Source of the DNA: Paenibacillus artemisiicola
GTDB lineage: Bacteria > Bacillota > Bacilli > Paenibacillales > Paenibacillaceae
NCBI RefSeq assembly: GCF_017652985.1
Contig: NZ_JAGGDJ010000023.1
Coordinates: 17,749 to 81,748, forward strand
Direction of reading: 5' to 3'
DNA length: 64,000 bases
The translations under genes and the position numbers were made by a program. Below, piece after piece: positions 1-8,036 of this stretch. Each line of letters starts with the position of its first letter. Within the stretch, counting starts at the first letter, position 1. The notes below the pieces were generated by a model that worked only from the letters and a program-made list of their open reading frames with translations, was not told the origin of the DNA and searched no databases.

Positions 1-399
1 CGGGATGACCTGGTAGACGACCGCCATCGAGGCCGGAAGGATCAAGCCGCTGAACGCCCCTTGCAGGATTCGGAACGCGATCAGCGAATATTCGTCCCAA
101 GCGACGGCGCAGAGGAGCGACGACAGCGTGAAGCCGACGAGCGCGAGCAGGAACAGCCGCTTGTAGCTGAACCGCTCGCCCAGGTAGCCGACGATCGGCG
201 CGAACGTCCCCATCGCCAGCATGAAGCCGGTCAGCGTCCACTGGATCGTGCTCAGGCTTGTTTGAAAATGGTCTTGCAAAATCGGCAGCGCGATGTTGAT
301 CGTGCTGGATGCCAGAACGCACAAAAACGACCCCACGAATATAGCGGTCATAATCGGCCAGAAGCTGGCTTTCGTTTGGGCTTGCTCACCCTGTTCCAT
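1..399 (-). CDS. MFS drug:H+ antiporter, DHA2 (EmrB/QacA) type, partial
   Basis: N-terminal 133 codons of a major facilitator; the rest lies beyond the left edge. The protein starts MEQGEQAQTKASFW and then has a first membrane helix (PIMTAIFVGSFLCVLASS), a short loop with NIALP, and helices 2-4, with the family signature GYLGERFSYKRLF between helices 2 and 3. This is the pattern of 14-helix DHA2 multidrug exporters of the cytoplasmic membrane. The ATG at 399 follows a GGGGAGA ribosome site. It is transcribed divergently from the PadR gene, from a consensus promoter with a PadR box just downstream, so it is probably the efflux pump that PadR represses. Substrate unknown. Confidence 0.85.
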   Translation of the reverse strand, partial: MEQGEQAQTKASFWPIMTAIFVGSFLCVLASSTINIALPILQDHFQTSLSTIQWTLTGFMLAMGTFAPIVGYLGERFSYKRLFLLALVGFTLSSLLCAVAWDEYSLIAFRILQGAFSGLILPASMAVVYQVIP

Positions 400-428
400 G
401 GTCTCCCCATCTCTCCGTTCGTTTGCTG

Positions 429-448
429 ATATGTAGCTTTTTACATAT
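429..448. promoter_or_regulatory. PadR operator between divergent promoters
   Basis: Perfect inverted repeat ATATGTA (429-435) / TACATAT (442-448). It contains ATGT-8 bp-ACAT, the consensus spacing known for PadR operators. It lies downstream of the MFS promoter and overlaps the -35 of the padR promoter, so one bound dimer could block both. Confidence 0.8.
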
Positions 449-468
449 ACTGAATACAGCCCTATTAT
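440..468 (+). promoter_or_regulatory. Promoter of the PadR gene
   Basis: TTTACA (440-445), 17-bp spacer, TATTAT (463-468). The -35 overlaps the right half of the PadR box, which suggests autoregulation. Confidence 0.6.
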
Positions 469-492
469 AGAACCGAACCGCCCTTATGTCAA
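464..492 (-). promoter_or_regulatory. Promoter of the DHA2 transporter gene
   Basis: Consensus sigma-A promoter on the minus strand: TTGACA (492-487), 17-bp spacer, TATAAT (469-464). It overlaps the padR promoter. The possible upstream ATG of padR at 486 lies inside this -35, which argues against that start. Confidence 0.8.
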
Positions 493-518
493 AATTTACT
501 TATGAAGGGAAGCGTCCC

Positions 519-1073
519 GTGAACACCTTATCGTACGGCCTCCTCAGCCTCCTGTCGCATACCGCCGATTCCGGCTACGATCTCATGCTGAAGATCCAGC
601 CGTTCTGGCCCGCCAAGCACAGCCAGATCTATCCCCTGCTCGCCCAGCTCGAAAGCGGCGGCTACGTGCGCCACACGCTCGTCGTCCAGACGGACAAGCC
701 GGACAAGAAGGTCTACTCCATCACCGACAAAGGGCTGAACGCCCTGCGCAATTGGCTGACGCTGCCGACGGACGAGCCGGTCACCCGCGACGAGCTGGTG
801 CTCAAGGTCTTCTGCATGGAACAGGGCGACCCCGCCGATATCCGCCGCATGCTCGAGATGCGGCTCGCGTATTGCCGCGACCAGCTGCAATGGCTGCAGA
901 CCAAGATGGACGCCTACACGAAGCTCAACCCTTCCCCGTCGTTCGGCATCCTGCTCCTGATGGAGAAGGGGCAGTTCGCCATCAAGGCCGACCTGCAGTG
1001 GGCGGAGTGGGCGCTCGCCCGGCTGGACGAACGCGAAGCGGCACCAGGTTCCTCGCGCGCGGACGAAGCCTGA
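519..1073 (+). CDS. PadR family transcriptional regulator
   Basis: About 184 residues. The N-terminal winged helix reads NTLSYGLLSLLSHTADSGYDL, then the recognition region HSQIYPLLAQLESGGYV and the wing with KPDKKVYSITDKG. The C-terminal Vir_reg_alpha half contains the dimerising helices. The GTG at 519 is chosen because it follows GAAGGGA by 8 bases and gives the usual PadR start; the in-frame ATG at 486 has no ribosome site and lies in the divergent promoter. It is predicted to repress itself and the neighbouring DHA2 pump through the box at 429-448. PadR proteins usually release DNA when a phenolic or drug ligand binds; the ligand is unknown here. Confidence 0.9.
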   Translation: MNTLSYGLLSLLSHTADSGYDLMLKIQPFWPAKHSQIYPLLAQLESGGYVRHTLVVQTDKPDKKVYSITDKGLNALRNWLTLPTDEPVTRDELVLKVFCMEQGDPADIRRMLEMRLAYCRDQLQWLQTKMDAYTKLNPSPSFGILLLMEKGQFAIKADLQWAEWALARLDEREAAPGSSRADEA

Positions 1074-1132
1074 TGATGTCGCGCGAGGCCGGGGACGTCC
1101 GCTCATCGCGCTCGATCAATCCCGAAACTCGA

Positions 1133-1180
1133 AAAACGACCGTGCCGCCCGGCGATTCGCCGTCTGCCCGGTCGTTTTGT
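1133..1180 (+). terminator. Terminator after the PadR gene
   Basis: 10-bp stem AAAACGACCG (1133-1142) / CGGTCGTTTT (1169-1178) around a GC-rich loop, ending in a T run. Confidence 0.75.
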
Positions 1181-1232
1181 TTGGCGCGGTCGGCGTGGAA
1201 GTTCGGCCGCCGAAGCCCTTCGCGCGCCAACG

Positions 1233-1282
1233 CAAAAAATCCCGTTCGTCCATGCGGCCTGAATCCGCATGAACCAACGGGA
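1233..1282 (-). terminator. Terminator of the merR-MFS-usp operon
   Basis: On the minus strand, a long stem with arms 1241-1257 and 1266-1282 (CCCGTT...AACGGG core) is followed by ATTTTTT at 1240-1234. It sits 26 bp past the usp stop codon. Confidence 0.8.
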
Positions 1283-1307
1283 CGGGAACGGTGCCGCTTC
1301 CGGCCGG

Positions 1308-1730
1308 TTACTTCACCAGCAGCACCGGGCAGTGCGCGTGCTTCGCGACGGCGTGGCTGACGCTGCCGAGCAGCAGCTCGGAGACGAGGCCGACGCCGCG
1401 GCTGCCCATGACGATCAGGTCGGCGCCGGCTTCCTTCGCCGTGCGGCAGATGACCGCGGCGGGGTCGCCTTCGGCGAGCAGGACCTGGTGGCCGGCGCCG
1501 GCCGCCGCCAGCTTGGCGTTCGCGTACGCCAGCACGTGCTTGTCCTCTTCCTTGAGCGCCTCCTCGATGCCCGTCGCGACGGTCGGCTCGCTCAGCGTCA
1601 CGCCCGGATTGACGTGAAGCGCCGTCAAGCGGACGCCGCCGCCGAGCGCGCCGGCCAAGCGGACGGCATGGTCGAGCGCCTTGCCGGACAGCTCCGATTC
1701 GTCGAGCGAGATCAAAATATGGTTGTACAT
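1308..1730 (-). CDS. Universal stress protein (UspA family)
   Basis: 140 residues, the normal length of a single Usp domain. It opens with the beta-strand YNHILISLDES, and near the C-terminus has the ATP-binding pattern G-x2-G-x9-GS in GSRGVGLVSELLLGS, followed by VLLVK. This marks the ATP-binding Usp subgroup. The ATG at 1730 follows GGAGGAAA. It is the third gene of a merR-MFS-usp operon, 42 bp after the transporter stop, so it is probably induced together with the pump. Usp proteins are cytoplasmic dimers linked to stress survival; the exact role is unknown. Confidence 0.9.
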   Translation of the reverse strand: MYNHILISLDESELSGKALDHAVRLAGALGGGVRLTALHVNPGVTLSEPTVATGIEEALKEEDKHVLAYANAKLAAAGAGHQVLLAEGDPAAVICRTAKEAGADLIVMGSRGVGLVSELLLGSVSHAVAKHAHCPVLLVK

Positions 1731-1772
1731 GGCGGTTTCCTCCCTGGTATTCGCCCGCGGGAACGGGCGTGA

Positions 1773-3041
1773 TTAGTGTGCGCTCTCGACGTCGTCGACA
1801 TGCTTCAGGTGCTTCGCGTTCACCAGCAGGTACAGGGACGCGATGACGACGAACGCGCCGCCGACGATGAACGGCATGTGCGGGTTGAACCAGTCGGCCA
1901 GCTTGCCGGCCAAGTACGGCGCGATCGCGCCGCCGATGAAGCGCAGGAAGCTGTAGGCCGCCGAAGCGGTCGGGCGCTCGACCGGCGCCGCGTTCATGAC
2001 CGCGGTCGTGATGAGCGTGTTGTTGTTGCCGAGGAACGCCCCGGCGACGATGACGGCGACGATGACGACCGCCTTGTCCGTCGTCCACTCCGCCATCACG
2101 AACAGCGTGACCGCGAACAGCAGCAGCATCGCGACCATCGAGGCCAGCGTGCCGAAGCGCTTCTGCAGCCACGGCGCCATGAAGACCGATGTAAAGGCGA
2201 GCATCAGGCCCCAGCCGAGAAACACGTAGCCGAGCCGGTGCTCGTCGAGGCCCAGGCCGCCGAGCACGAGCGCCGCGTAGACGAGCAGGGTGAAGAAGCC
2301 GAAATTATACAGGGCCGCCGCGATGCCGAAGGTGCGCAGGGCGCGGAATTTCAGCGCGCGGAACGGATCGGCGAGCGACGTCTTCTTCTTCGCGGCCGCG
2401 GAGGTCCCGGCCGGCGCGAGCTTCCGGCGGCTCGGCATGAGCGACAGGATGAGCAGGAACGCCAGCACCATCAGACCGGCGACGCCGAAGAACGGACCGC
2501 GCCAGGAGATGGCGCCGAGCTCGCCGCCGAGCAGCGGCCCGACGGAGATGCCGAGGCCGACGGCCACTTCGAAGAGAATGATCGATTTGCCGACGCCCGT
2601 CTTGGACAACGAGACGATCGCCGCGAGCGCCGTCGCCACGAACATGGCGTTGCCGAGCCCCCAGCCGCCCCGCAGCCAGACCAGGCTCCAAATCCCGTTC
2701 GACATGCCGCCGAGCGCGGAGAAGACGGCGATGACGACGATGCCCGAGAGCAGCGTCCATTTCATCCCGAGCCGGGAAGAAATGAAGCCCGTGACCAGCA
2801 TCGCGACCGCCATGACGGCGTTATAGCTCGTGAACAGCAGGGTCACGTCGCTTGCGGAGGCGTGCAGCTTCTCGGCGATCGCCGGCAGAATCGGGTCGAC
2901 GAGGCCGAGCCCCATGAACGCGATGACGCTGGCGAACACGACCGCCCAGACCGCGATCGGCTGGCTGAACATACTGACTTTCTTCGCGGGCGGCGCTTCG
3001 GTCGCGCCGCCGCGATGACTTCCGGTTGCAGAGGATTGCAT
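1773..3041 (-). CDS. MFS efflux transporter controlled by an adjacent MerR regulator
   Basis: 422 residues with 12 predicted membrane helices and a short charged N-terminus before SMFSQPIAVWAVVFASVIAF. Motif A-like GFISSRLGMKWTLL lies between helices 2 and 3 and a central polar loop carries SRRKLAP, as in the DHA1 subgroup. ATG 3041 has an AGGAGC ribosome site. The gene begins 5 bp after the MerR stop codon, so the two are translationally close. MerR gene followed by MFS gene resembles yfmP-yfmO of Bacillus subtilis; orthology is inferred from layout only. A drug or metal-stress efflux role is likely, substrate unknown. Confidence 0.88.
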   Translation of the reverse strand: MQSSATGSHRGGATEAPPAKKVSMFSQPIAVWAVVFASVIAFMGLGLVDPILPAIAEKLHASASDVTLLFTSYNAVMAVAMLVTGFISSRLGMKWTLLSGIVVIAVFSALGGMSNGIWSLVWLRGGWGLGNAMFVATALAAIVSLSKTGVGKSIILFEVAVGLGISVGPLLGGELGAISWRGPFFGVAGLMVLAFLLILSLMPSRRKLAPAGTSAAAKKKTSLADPFRALKFRALRTFGIAAALYNFGFFTLLVYAALVLGGLGLDEHRLGYVFLGWGLMLAFTSVFMAPWLQKRFGTLASMVAMLLLFAVTLFVMAEWTTDKAVVIVAVIVAGAFLGNNNTLITTAVMNAAPVERPTASAAYSFLRFIGGAIAPYLAGKLADWFNPHMPFIVGGAFVVIASLYLLVNAKHLKHVDDVESAH

Positions 3042-3046
3042 ATGGC

Positions 3047-3484
3047 TTAGAGCTCCTTTTCGTTGGATAGTCTGACGATGCCGTCGGAGACGCGCGCGCG
3101 GAGGCCTTCGATTTCGCCTCGGAATTCGGCCATCCGGGCGAGCTTCTGGTCGATCATGCCGAGCTGCCGGTCGATCGTGGCCTGCATGCCGCGCAGCTGC
3201 CGCAGCTTCTCCTCCCGCTCCTCCGTCTTCCGGTACGTCTGCTTCTGTTCGTCCAGATTCTCGTGAACCGCGACGAATTCGAGCAGCTCCTGCAAGGAAA
3301 AGCCGAGCACGTCGCGTGCGTTGATCAGCTGCTTCAGCCGCTCGATGTGCTTGCGGGCATACAAGCGGATGCCGCCCTCGCTTCGCTCCGGAGGCGGGAT
3401 CAGCCCGAGCTCCTCGTAGTAGCGGATCGTCCGCTTCGTCAGCCCGCATGCCTTCGCGACCTCGTCGATTTTGAACGTTTCCAT
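3047..3484 (-). CDS. MerR family transcriptional regulator
   Basis: 145 residues. The N-terminal MerR winged helix is clear (FKIDEVAKACGLTKRTIRYYEELGL, wing GGIRLYARK), followed by a long coiled-coil dimerisation helix rich in Glu, Lys and Arg (residues ~75-130). There is no cysteine cluster at the C-terminus, so it is not a classical metal sensor; it more resembles drug- or stress-type regulators with a short effector region. It leads the operon with the MFS and Usp genes and is probably autoregulated through the AACGTTAAC repeats in its promoter. ATG 3484 is preceded by GGAAGGAG. Confidence 0.9.
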   Translation of the reverse strand: METFKIDEVAKACGLTKRTIRYYEELGLIPPPERSEGGIRLYARKHIERLKQLINARDVLGFSLQELLEFVAVHENLDEQKQTYRKTEEREEKLRQLRGMQATIDRQLGMIDQKLARMAEFRGEIEGLRARVSDGIVRLSNEKEL

Positions 3485-3530
3485 GGACCCGTCGTCTCCT
3501 TCCTGTAGACCGCATCGATCTTATCTATCA

Positions 3531-3566
3531 AGCATAGGTAATTCTAACGTTAACGTCAACGTTAAC
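3531..3566 (-). promoter_or_regulatory. Promoter and likely MerR operator
   Basis: Minus strand: TTGACG (3559-3554), 17-bp spacer, TATGCT (3536-3531). The -35 is embedded in two tandem copies of the palindrome-like AACGTTAAC (3546-3566), which reads as dyad symmetry on both strands and is the best operator candidate. The spacer is 17 bp, not the distorted 19-20 bp of classical MerR targets, so repression or upstream activation is more likely than DNA untwisting. Confidence 0.65.
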
Positions 3567-3738
3567 TTTTGGCTGCATGGATTCATTGCCGGAATCGGCT
3601 GTTTCTAGCATGCCCTCCATGACCCGCGTCATCCGCTGCCGGCGGCTCGGTCAGCCCTTGGGCGCAACCGAAAGAGGACCTTCGCGCGCCGCGAAGCTCC
3701 CCTTGGATGGACGATGCCGCAAACCTGCGGCAGGCGGT

Positions 3739-4245
3739 TCATTTTGCTTGACCGGCCAGCATCAAATATAAATATTTGTCCGCATGCTTCATCTCGTCGG
3801 TCAGAATTTCGAACACCATATCCCTGTAAAAGCGGGCCGGCAGTCCGGCGCGAATGTTCCGGTAACGCTCGACGGCCGCCAGTTCGCCGAAAAAAGCCTT
3901 CCTCAAACCATCCGCGTAGGACGCCGGCTTCTCGAACGCCTCTTCCTGTCCCGCGCCGACGGCCTGACCGGTGAAATCGGCGTAAATCTTCCGGAACATC
4001 CGGTTGTGCTTGCGCTCGTCGTCCCGAATCGACGCGATGATCGTCCGGGCTTCCTCCGACGGGGCTACCGAAATCAAATAATCGTAAAACAATTCGTCTT
4101 CCCGTTCGCCCTGCACGGCCTGCCTGACCAGCTCGAGCGCCGTCTGAAGCGACTGGTAGGATGCTTGTTCGTGCCCGCCGCGCCAATACCCGTAAGGCGG
4201 TACGTTAGACGGAGCGTACGGCGGCAGGTATGGATATCCGTTCAT
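3739..4245 (-). CDS. Ferritin-like (rubrerythrin-type) di-iron domain protein
   Basis: 168 residues. The N-terminus is short and Pro/Tyr/Gly-rich (YPYLPPYAPSNVPPYGYW), followed by a four-helix bundle with two ExxH iron motifs: DERKH in helix 2 and DEMKH in helix 4, plus the Glu residues of helix 1 (DELFYDYL) and helix 3 (GELAAVERY). These form the ligand set of a ferritin-like di-iron centre. There is no rubredoxin domain. The start at 4245 is preferred over ATGs further upstream because of the GGAGGGG site. Such Pro/Tyr leaders occur on some spore-associated ferritin-like proteins, but that is only a suggestion. No operon partner. Confidence 0.75.
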   Translation of the reverse strand: MNGYPYLPPYAPSNVPPYGYWRGGHEQASYQSLQTALELVRQAVQGEREDELFYDYLISVAPSEEARTIIASIRDDERKHNRMFRKIYADFTGQAVGAGQEEAFEKPASYADGLRKAFFGELAAVERYRNIRAGLPARFYRDMVFEILTDEMKHADKYLYLMLAGQAK

Positions 4246-4330
4246 AGTCCCCTCCATGCAACATAATGCCATCAAGGCATCCTATGTAGGCACGTTGGAA
4301 ATATGACCGATTGCCGCCCCGCATAATATG

Positions 4331-6301
4331 CTAGCGCCCCTCAAGCTCCGCTTCGACATGGAACTGCGTCTCGTACAGCTGTTTGTACAGCGGGTCGCGC
4401 GCGACCAGCTCGGCGTGCGTGCCGACGGCGGCGACGCGTCCCCGCTCCATGACGACGATTTTGTCCGCCTTCAGAATCGTGGACAGCCGGTGCGCGATGA
4501 CGAGCGCGGTCCGGCCTTCCAGCAGGACGGCCAGCGCGTCTTGGATTTTGCGCTCGATGACGGTGTCGAGCGCGCTCGTCGCCTCGTCGAGCAGCACGAT
4601 CTTCGGCCCCTGCAGCAGCACGCGCGCGATGGCGAGCCGCTGGCGCTCGCCGCCCGAGAGGCGGTAGCCCCGCTCCCCGACGACCGTGTCGTAGCCCTCC
4701 GGCAGCGCGGCGATCGTCTCGTGGATCTGGGCGGCGCGGCACGCGGCCTCCATCTCTTCGATCGTCGCCGTATCCTTCGCGAGGCGCAGGTTGTTCGCGA
4801 CCGTGTCGTGGAAGAAGAACGGATCCTGCGGCACGAGCCCCATCTGGGCGCGCAGCGCGTGCAGCGTCAGCGTCCGCGTGTCCGTCCCGTCGAGAAGCAG
4901 CCGCCCCTCGGCCGGGTCGGAGAACCGCGGAATGAGGTTGAGCAGCGTCGTCTTGCCGGCGCCGCTCGGCCCGACGAGGGCGACGGTCTCGCCGGGCTCG
5001 ATCGAGAGGTCGATCTCGCGCAGCGCCCATCGCTCGGCAGGCCGCTCCGGCGTACCGCCGACTTCGCCCATGCCGCCGCCCGTGCCGCCGCCCGGAAGCC
5101 GGCTCCGGCCGTTCGCGGCCGCCGGCCCCTCCGCCCGCGTCTCCCGCGGGCTCGGCGCGTACGAGAACGACACTCCTTCCAGCCGCAGGCTTCCCTGCAC
5201 GCTGTTGTCCGGGATGGCCCGCGTCCCGTCGACGACCTCCGGCTCCACGTCCATGATGCCGAAGATGCGCCGGAACAGCGCGACGGACGAGAGGATGCTC
5301 ACGTGCAGCTGCGCCAGCTGGCTGAGCGGGCCGTACAGGCGGGACAACAGCGCGGTGAACGCGACGATGACGCCGAGGCCGATGTCGCCCTTCACCACGA
5401 GCCAGCCGCCGTAGCCCCACAGCAGCGCCGGCCCGATGGACGAGAACATGCTCAGCCACATGAACAGCCACCGGCCGACCAGCGCCTGGCGCACCTGCAG
5501 GTCCCGCAAGGTCCGGTTCGATTCGGCGAATTCCTTCTCCTCCGGCCCCTGCCGGTTGAAGATGCGGATGAGCAGCGCGCCGCTCACGCCGAGCGACTCG
5601 CTCAGCTGGACGGTCATCTTCGACAGCCACTGCTGGATCTGGCCCTGCAGCTGCTGCCGGGACTTGCCGACGCGCTGGGTCGGAATGACGAAGCCGGGCA
5701 CCACGACGACGGCCAGGACCGCGAGTCGCCAGTTCATGCTGAACATGAGGAACAGCGTCGCCGCGATGCTCAGCAGGTTGCTGACGAAGCCGACGAGCGT
5801 CGAGGTGACGACGCTCTGGATGGCGGTCACGTCGTTCGTGACGCGCGAGACGAGATCCCCCGACTGTCGGGAGGCGAAGAAGCCGACCGTCTGCCGCTGC
5901 AGATGGCGGAAGATCGCGATCCGGTAATCCGCCATGACGTTCTGGGCGATCAGATTGCTGAGATACGACTGCAGCACGCCGAGCAGCCCCGTGCCGATCG
6001 ACACGCCGATGAGCGCCAGCGTATATTCCACGATAAGGGACATGTCGCGCCGCTGAATGCCCTCGTCGATGATCTTCTGCGTCAGCCACGCCGGAATGGC
6101 GCCGCCGAGCGACACCGCCAGAATGACGATCGTGACGACGATGGTGTACGGCCAATACGGCACGAACGCCCGCAGCGCGCGCCGAAAAATCGGCCAGTCG
6201 AAATGCTCGCTCTCGGCCAGCTCCCGCATCCGCCACCGGTTGCCCCCCGCTCCCTGGCCGCCGCTGCCGGCGCCGAGGCCTAATCCGCGAAATTCTTGCA
6301 T
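4331..6301 (-). CDS. ABC exporter half-transporter (multidrug/lipid type) with a Gly-rich insertion
   Basis: 656 residues: six-helix exporter membrane domain (~40-335), then an ATPase domain with all motifs intact: Walker A GPSGAGKTT, Q-loop LVPQDP, signature LSGGERQRLAIAR, Walker B IVLLDEAT with catalytic Glu, and the switch His in VIAHRLS. A homodimer is therefore possible. Between the A-loop Tyr (VSFSYA) and the strand before Walker A lies a ~40-residue Gly/Pro/Arg-rich insertion (containing GGGTGGGMGEVGG) that standard exporters lack. ATG 6301 follows GAGGAG. It is 51 bp downstream of a DeoR-family gene, probably one operon. Substrate unknown. Confidence 0.9.
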   Translation of the reverse strand: MQEFRGLGLGAGSGGQGAGGNRWRMRELAESEHFDWPIFRRALRAFVPYWPYTIVVTIVILAVSLGGAIPAWLTQKIIDEGIQRRDMSLIVEYTLALIGVSIGTGLLGVLQSYLSNLIAQNVMADYRIAIFRHLQRQTVGFFASRQSGDLVSRVTNDVTAIQSVVTSTLVGFVSNLLSIAATLFLMFSMNWRLAVLAVVVVPGFVIPTQRVGKSRQQLQGQIQQWLSKMTVQLSESLGVSGALLIRIFNRQGPEEKEFAESNRTLRDLQVRQALVGRWLFMWLSMFSSIGPALLWGYGGWLVVKGDIGLGVIVAFTALLSRLYGPLSQLAQLHVSILSSVALFRRIFGIMDVEPEVVDGTRAIPDNSVQGSLRLEGVSFSYAPSPRETRAEGPAAANGRSRLPGGGTGGGMGEVGGTPERPAERWALREIDLSIEPGETVALVGPSGAGKTTLLNLIPRFSDPAEGRLLLDGTDTRTLTLHALRAQMGLVPQDPFFFHDTVANNLRLAKDTATIEEMEAACRAAQIHETIAALPEGYDTVVGERGYRLSGGERQRLAIARVLLQGPKIVLLDEATSALDTVIERKIQDALAVLLEGRTALVIAHRLSTILKADKIVVMERGRVAAVGTHAELVARDPLYKQLYETQFHVEAELEGR

Positions 6302-6352
6302 CGCGTCCGCTCCTCTCCCTCGGCGCGCCCGGTTCTTCCGGGTCGTGCCCGT

Positions 6353-7159
6353 TTAGTCCCGTTCATGCTCTTCCGCCTGAGCCACGACGACTTTGACGCC
6401 GAGCGCGCGGATCCGCTCGACCGCGTCCGGATCGGCGTCCCCGTCCGTCACGAGCAGGTCGAGCCCTTCGACGCCGCCCGTCTTGGCGAAGCCGTCGTTG
6501 CCGAGGGAGCGGTGCGTCGTCATGCCGATCGCCCGGCGGGAGGCCGCGATGACCGCCCGCCCGAAGGCGGCGACCTCCGGCGTCGAGACGAAGACGCCCT
6601 CGTCCGAGAAGCCCCCGCCCGTGACGAAGCCGATGTCGAATTTGAACTGCCGGATGAACTCGTTCGCGATGACGTCCGTGATGTTGCCGGACCGCTTCAC
6701 CCGCCCGCCGATCAGATACGTCTCGATGCCTTCCCGTTCCCGCAGCGCGTCGGCGACCCGGATGCTGTTCGTCACGACCGTGAGCGGCAGCCCGTCGGGC
6801 AGATGCTTCAGCAGCACGTACGCCAGCGACCCGCTGCCGATGAACACGGTATCGTTCGGCCGCAAATACGAGACGGCCAGCTTCGCGACGGCGTTGCCCT
6901 GCGGCGATCCTTCGCCGTAGCGCATCTCGGGCGGCGGAGGCTGCTGCCGCACCTTCGTCGACGCGATGGCGCCCCCGTGCGTCTTGCGGAGCAGACCCTG
7001 CTCCTGCATCCAGGTCAAGTCCCGGCGGATGGAATCGATGGAGATTTGAAACTTCTCGGCCAAGTCCTTGGCGAGCACCCGCTTCTCCCGCTCGAGCAGC
7101 GCCAAAATCTGCTCGCGGCGTTCTTCCGCGAACATGCCCGACGTATCCTGCGTCGTCAT
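6353..7159 (-). CDS. DeoR family transcriptional regulator
   Basis: 268 residues. N-terminal DeoR helix-turn-helix (EERREQILALLEREKRV, SIDSIRRDL) followed by the family hallmark THGGAI. The C-terminal sugar-phosphate sensor domain has VFIGSGSLAYVLLKHL, VVTNSIRVADAL, YLIGGRVKR and a TDGDADPD end. It belongs to the class whose inducers are phosphorylated sugars. ATG 7159 follows AAGGAGGG. It leads an operon with the ABC exporter gene downstream; that partner is unusual for DeoR, which normally controls sugar catabolism. It may act on its own promoter at 7218-7246. Confidence 0.9.
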   Translation of the reverse strand: MTTQDTSGMFAEERREQILALLEREKRVLAKDLAEKFQISIDSIRRDLTWMQEQGLLRKTHGGAIASTKVRQQPPPPEMRYGEGSPQGNAVAKLAVSYLRPNDTVFIGSGSLAYVLLKHLPDGLPLTVVTNSIRVADALREREGIETYLIGGRVKRSGNITDVIANEFIRQFKFDIGFVTGGGFSDEGVFVSTPEVAAFGRAVIAASRRAIGMTTHRSLGNDGFAKTGGVEGLDLLVTDGDADPDAVERIRALGVKVVVAQAEEHERD

Positions 7160-7217
7160 GCGCGTTCCCTCCTTGCTCCTTTATCGTTGCGGATCCATTT
7201 CGCTGATCCATGGTTTG

Positions 7218-7246
7218 ATTATATGCGTTTTTATTCCGGTTTACAA
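7218..7246 (-). promoter_or_regulatory. Promoter of the deoR-ABC operon
   Basis: Minus strand: TTGTAA (7246-7241), 17-bp spacer, TATAAT (7223-7218), about 60 bp before the DeoR start. The surroundings are clearly AT-rich. The rest of 7160-7491 holds no gene that I can support. Confidence 0.75.
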
Positions 7247-7388
7247 TTCTATTTATGCACGTTAATTCATTTTTGTTCCGCTCAACCATTTAATTCTCGC
7301 ATAAAACCGCACCTTGCCGCGGCAGCTCGCAGGGATATCGCTCCCTCGGGCATGCCGAACCCGCCAATGATGACGACCGCCAACCAGC

Positions 7389-7433
7389 AAAAAAAACCCG
7401 TCCGGGAGCCGCAGCGCTTCCTCGCGAGGTTTC
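7389..7433 (-). terminator. Possible terminator after ytcD
   Basis: On the minus strand a GC-rich segment with weak arms (AAACC / GGTTT) runs into eight U residues (7396-7389). The U tract is good and the stem is poor. Confidence 0.4.
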
Positions 7434-7491
7434 ATTGCTTCTTATCTATTCAGGCAACGCTATACGTACAACGTCCATGCCTTCCCGCGCG

Positions 7492-7896
7492 TTACCCGTG
7501 CACCGGCTCCTGGTCCAGCTCGTTCAGGATATTGTCCTCCAGCACCGACGCCTTGTCCCCGTACTCCTTGACGATATGCTTCTCGCCCCAGTCGCACAGC
7601 ATGTGCAGCACGGTCTCGAGGCTCCAGCCGTACTCGGTCAGCTCGTACTCGACCTTCGGCGGCACCTGGTTGTAGACGATGCGGTTGATGATGCCGTCCT
7701 CCTCGAGCTCGCGCAGCTGCTGGATCAGCATCTTCTGCGTAATGCCCCGCATCAGCCGCTTCAGGTCGCTCGTGCGCTTCTTCCCCCGAAGCAGGTAGCA
7801 CAGAATCACGCACTTCCACTTGCCGCCGATGACCTCGAGCGCCGCCTCCACGGAGATGTTGTACTTCTTCTTGCCGAGCGTTTCCCCGCTTTCCAT
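7492..7896 (-). CDS. ytcD: HxlR family regulator of the adjacent MFS/aldo-keto reductase operon
   Basis: 134 residues with the HxlR winged helix: VEAALEVIGGKWKCVILCYLL, then TSDLKRLMRGITQKMLIQQLRELEEDGII and the wing VPPKVEYELTEYG. There is one Cys in the first helix (KWKCVIL), the usual redox or electrophile-sensing position of YodB/HxlR regulators. It is divergent from the MFS and aldo-keto reductase genes, exactly the order of ytcD, ytbD and ytbE in Bacillus subtilis, which supports the symbol. ATG 7896 follows AAAGGGAGG. It probably binds the 9-bp inverted repeat between the divergent genes. Confidence 0.88.
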   Translation of the reverse strand: MESGETLGKKKYNISVEAALEVIGGKWKCVILCYLLRGKKRTSDLKRLMRGITQKMLIQQLRELEEDGIINRIVYNQVPPKVEYELTEYGWSLETVLHMLCDWGEKHIVKEYGDKASVLEDNILNELDQEPVHG

Positions 7897-7928
7897 CCCT
7901 GCTCCTCCCTTTCAACATACAAAAGTAA

Positions 7929-7955
7929 CTTTTCGGTGACTATATAACCGAAAAG
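7929..7955. promoter_or_regulatory. Operator between ytcD and ytbD
   Basis: Perfect 9-bp inverted repeat CTTTTCGGT (7929-7937) / ACCGAAAAG (7947-7955), 9-bp spacer. It lies between the divergent starts, upstream of a TATAAT at 7986-7991 that would serve ytbD. The ytbD -35 position has no good match, so activation or upstream control is possible. Confidence 0.7.
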
Positions 7956-8036
7956 TACGTACTACTCACTTATACCCGTAGCCCGTATAATAGCATTCAT
8001 CGGCCGGCCGCCGCAAGAATTCGGAGGAGGAGAAGC

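Noticed and set aside
486..518. Upstream ATG start for the PadR gene
   Set aside because: The ATG lies in the -35 of the divergent promoter and has no ribosome site; GTG 519 has GAAGGGA and gives the standard protein start.
3692..3742. Terminator after the ferritin-like gene
   Set aside because: A 6-bp stem TGCCGC/GCGGCA exists but it lacks a U tract in either direction.
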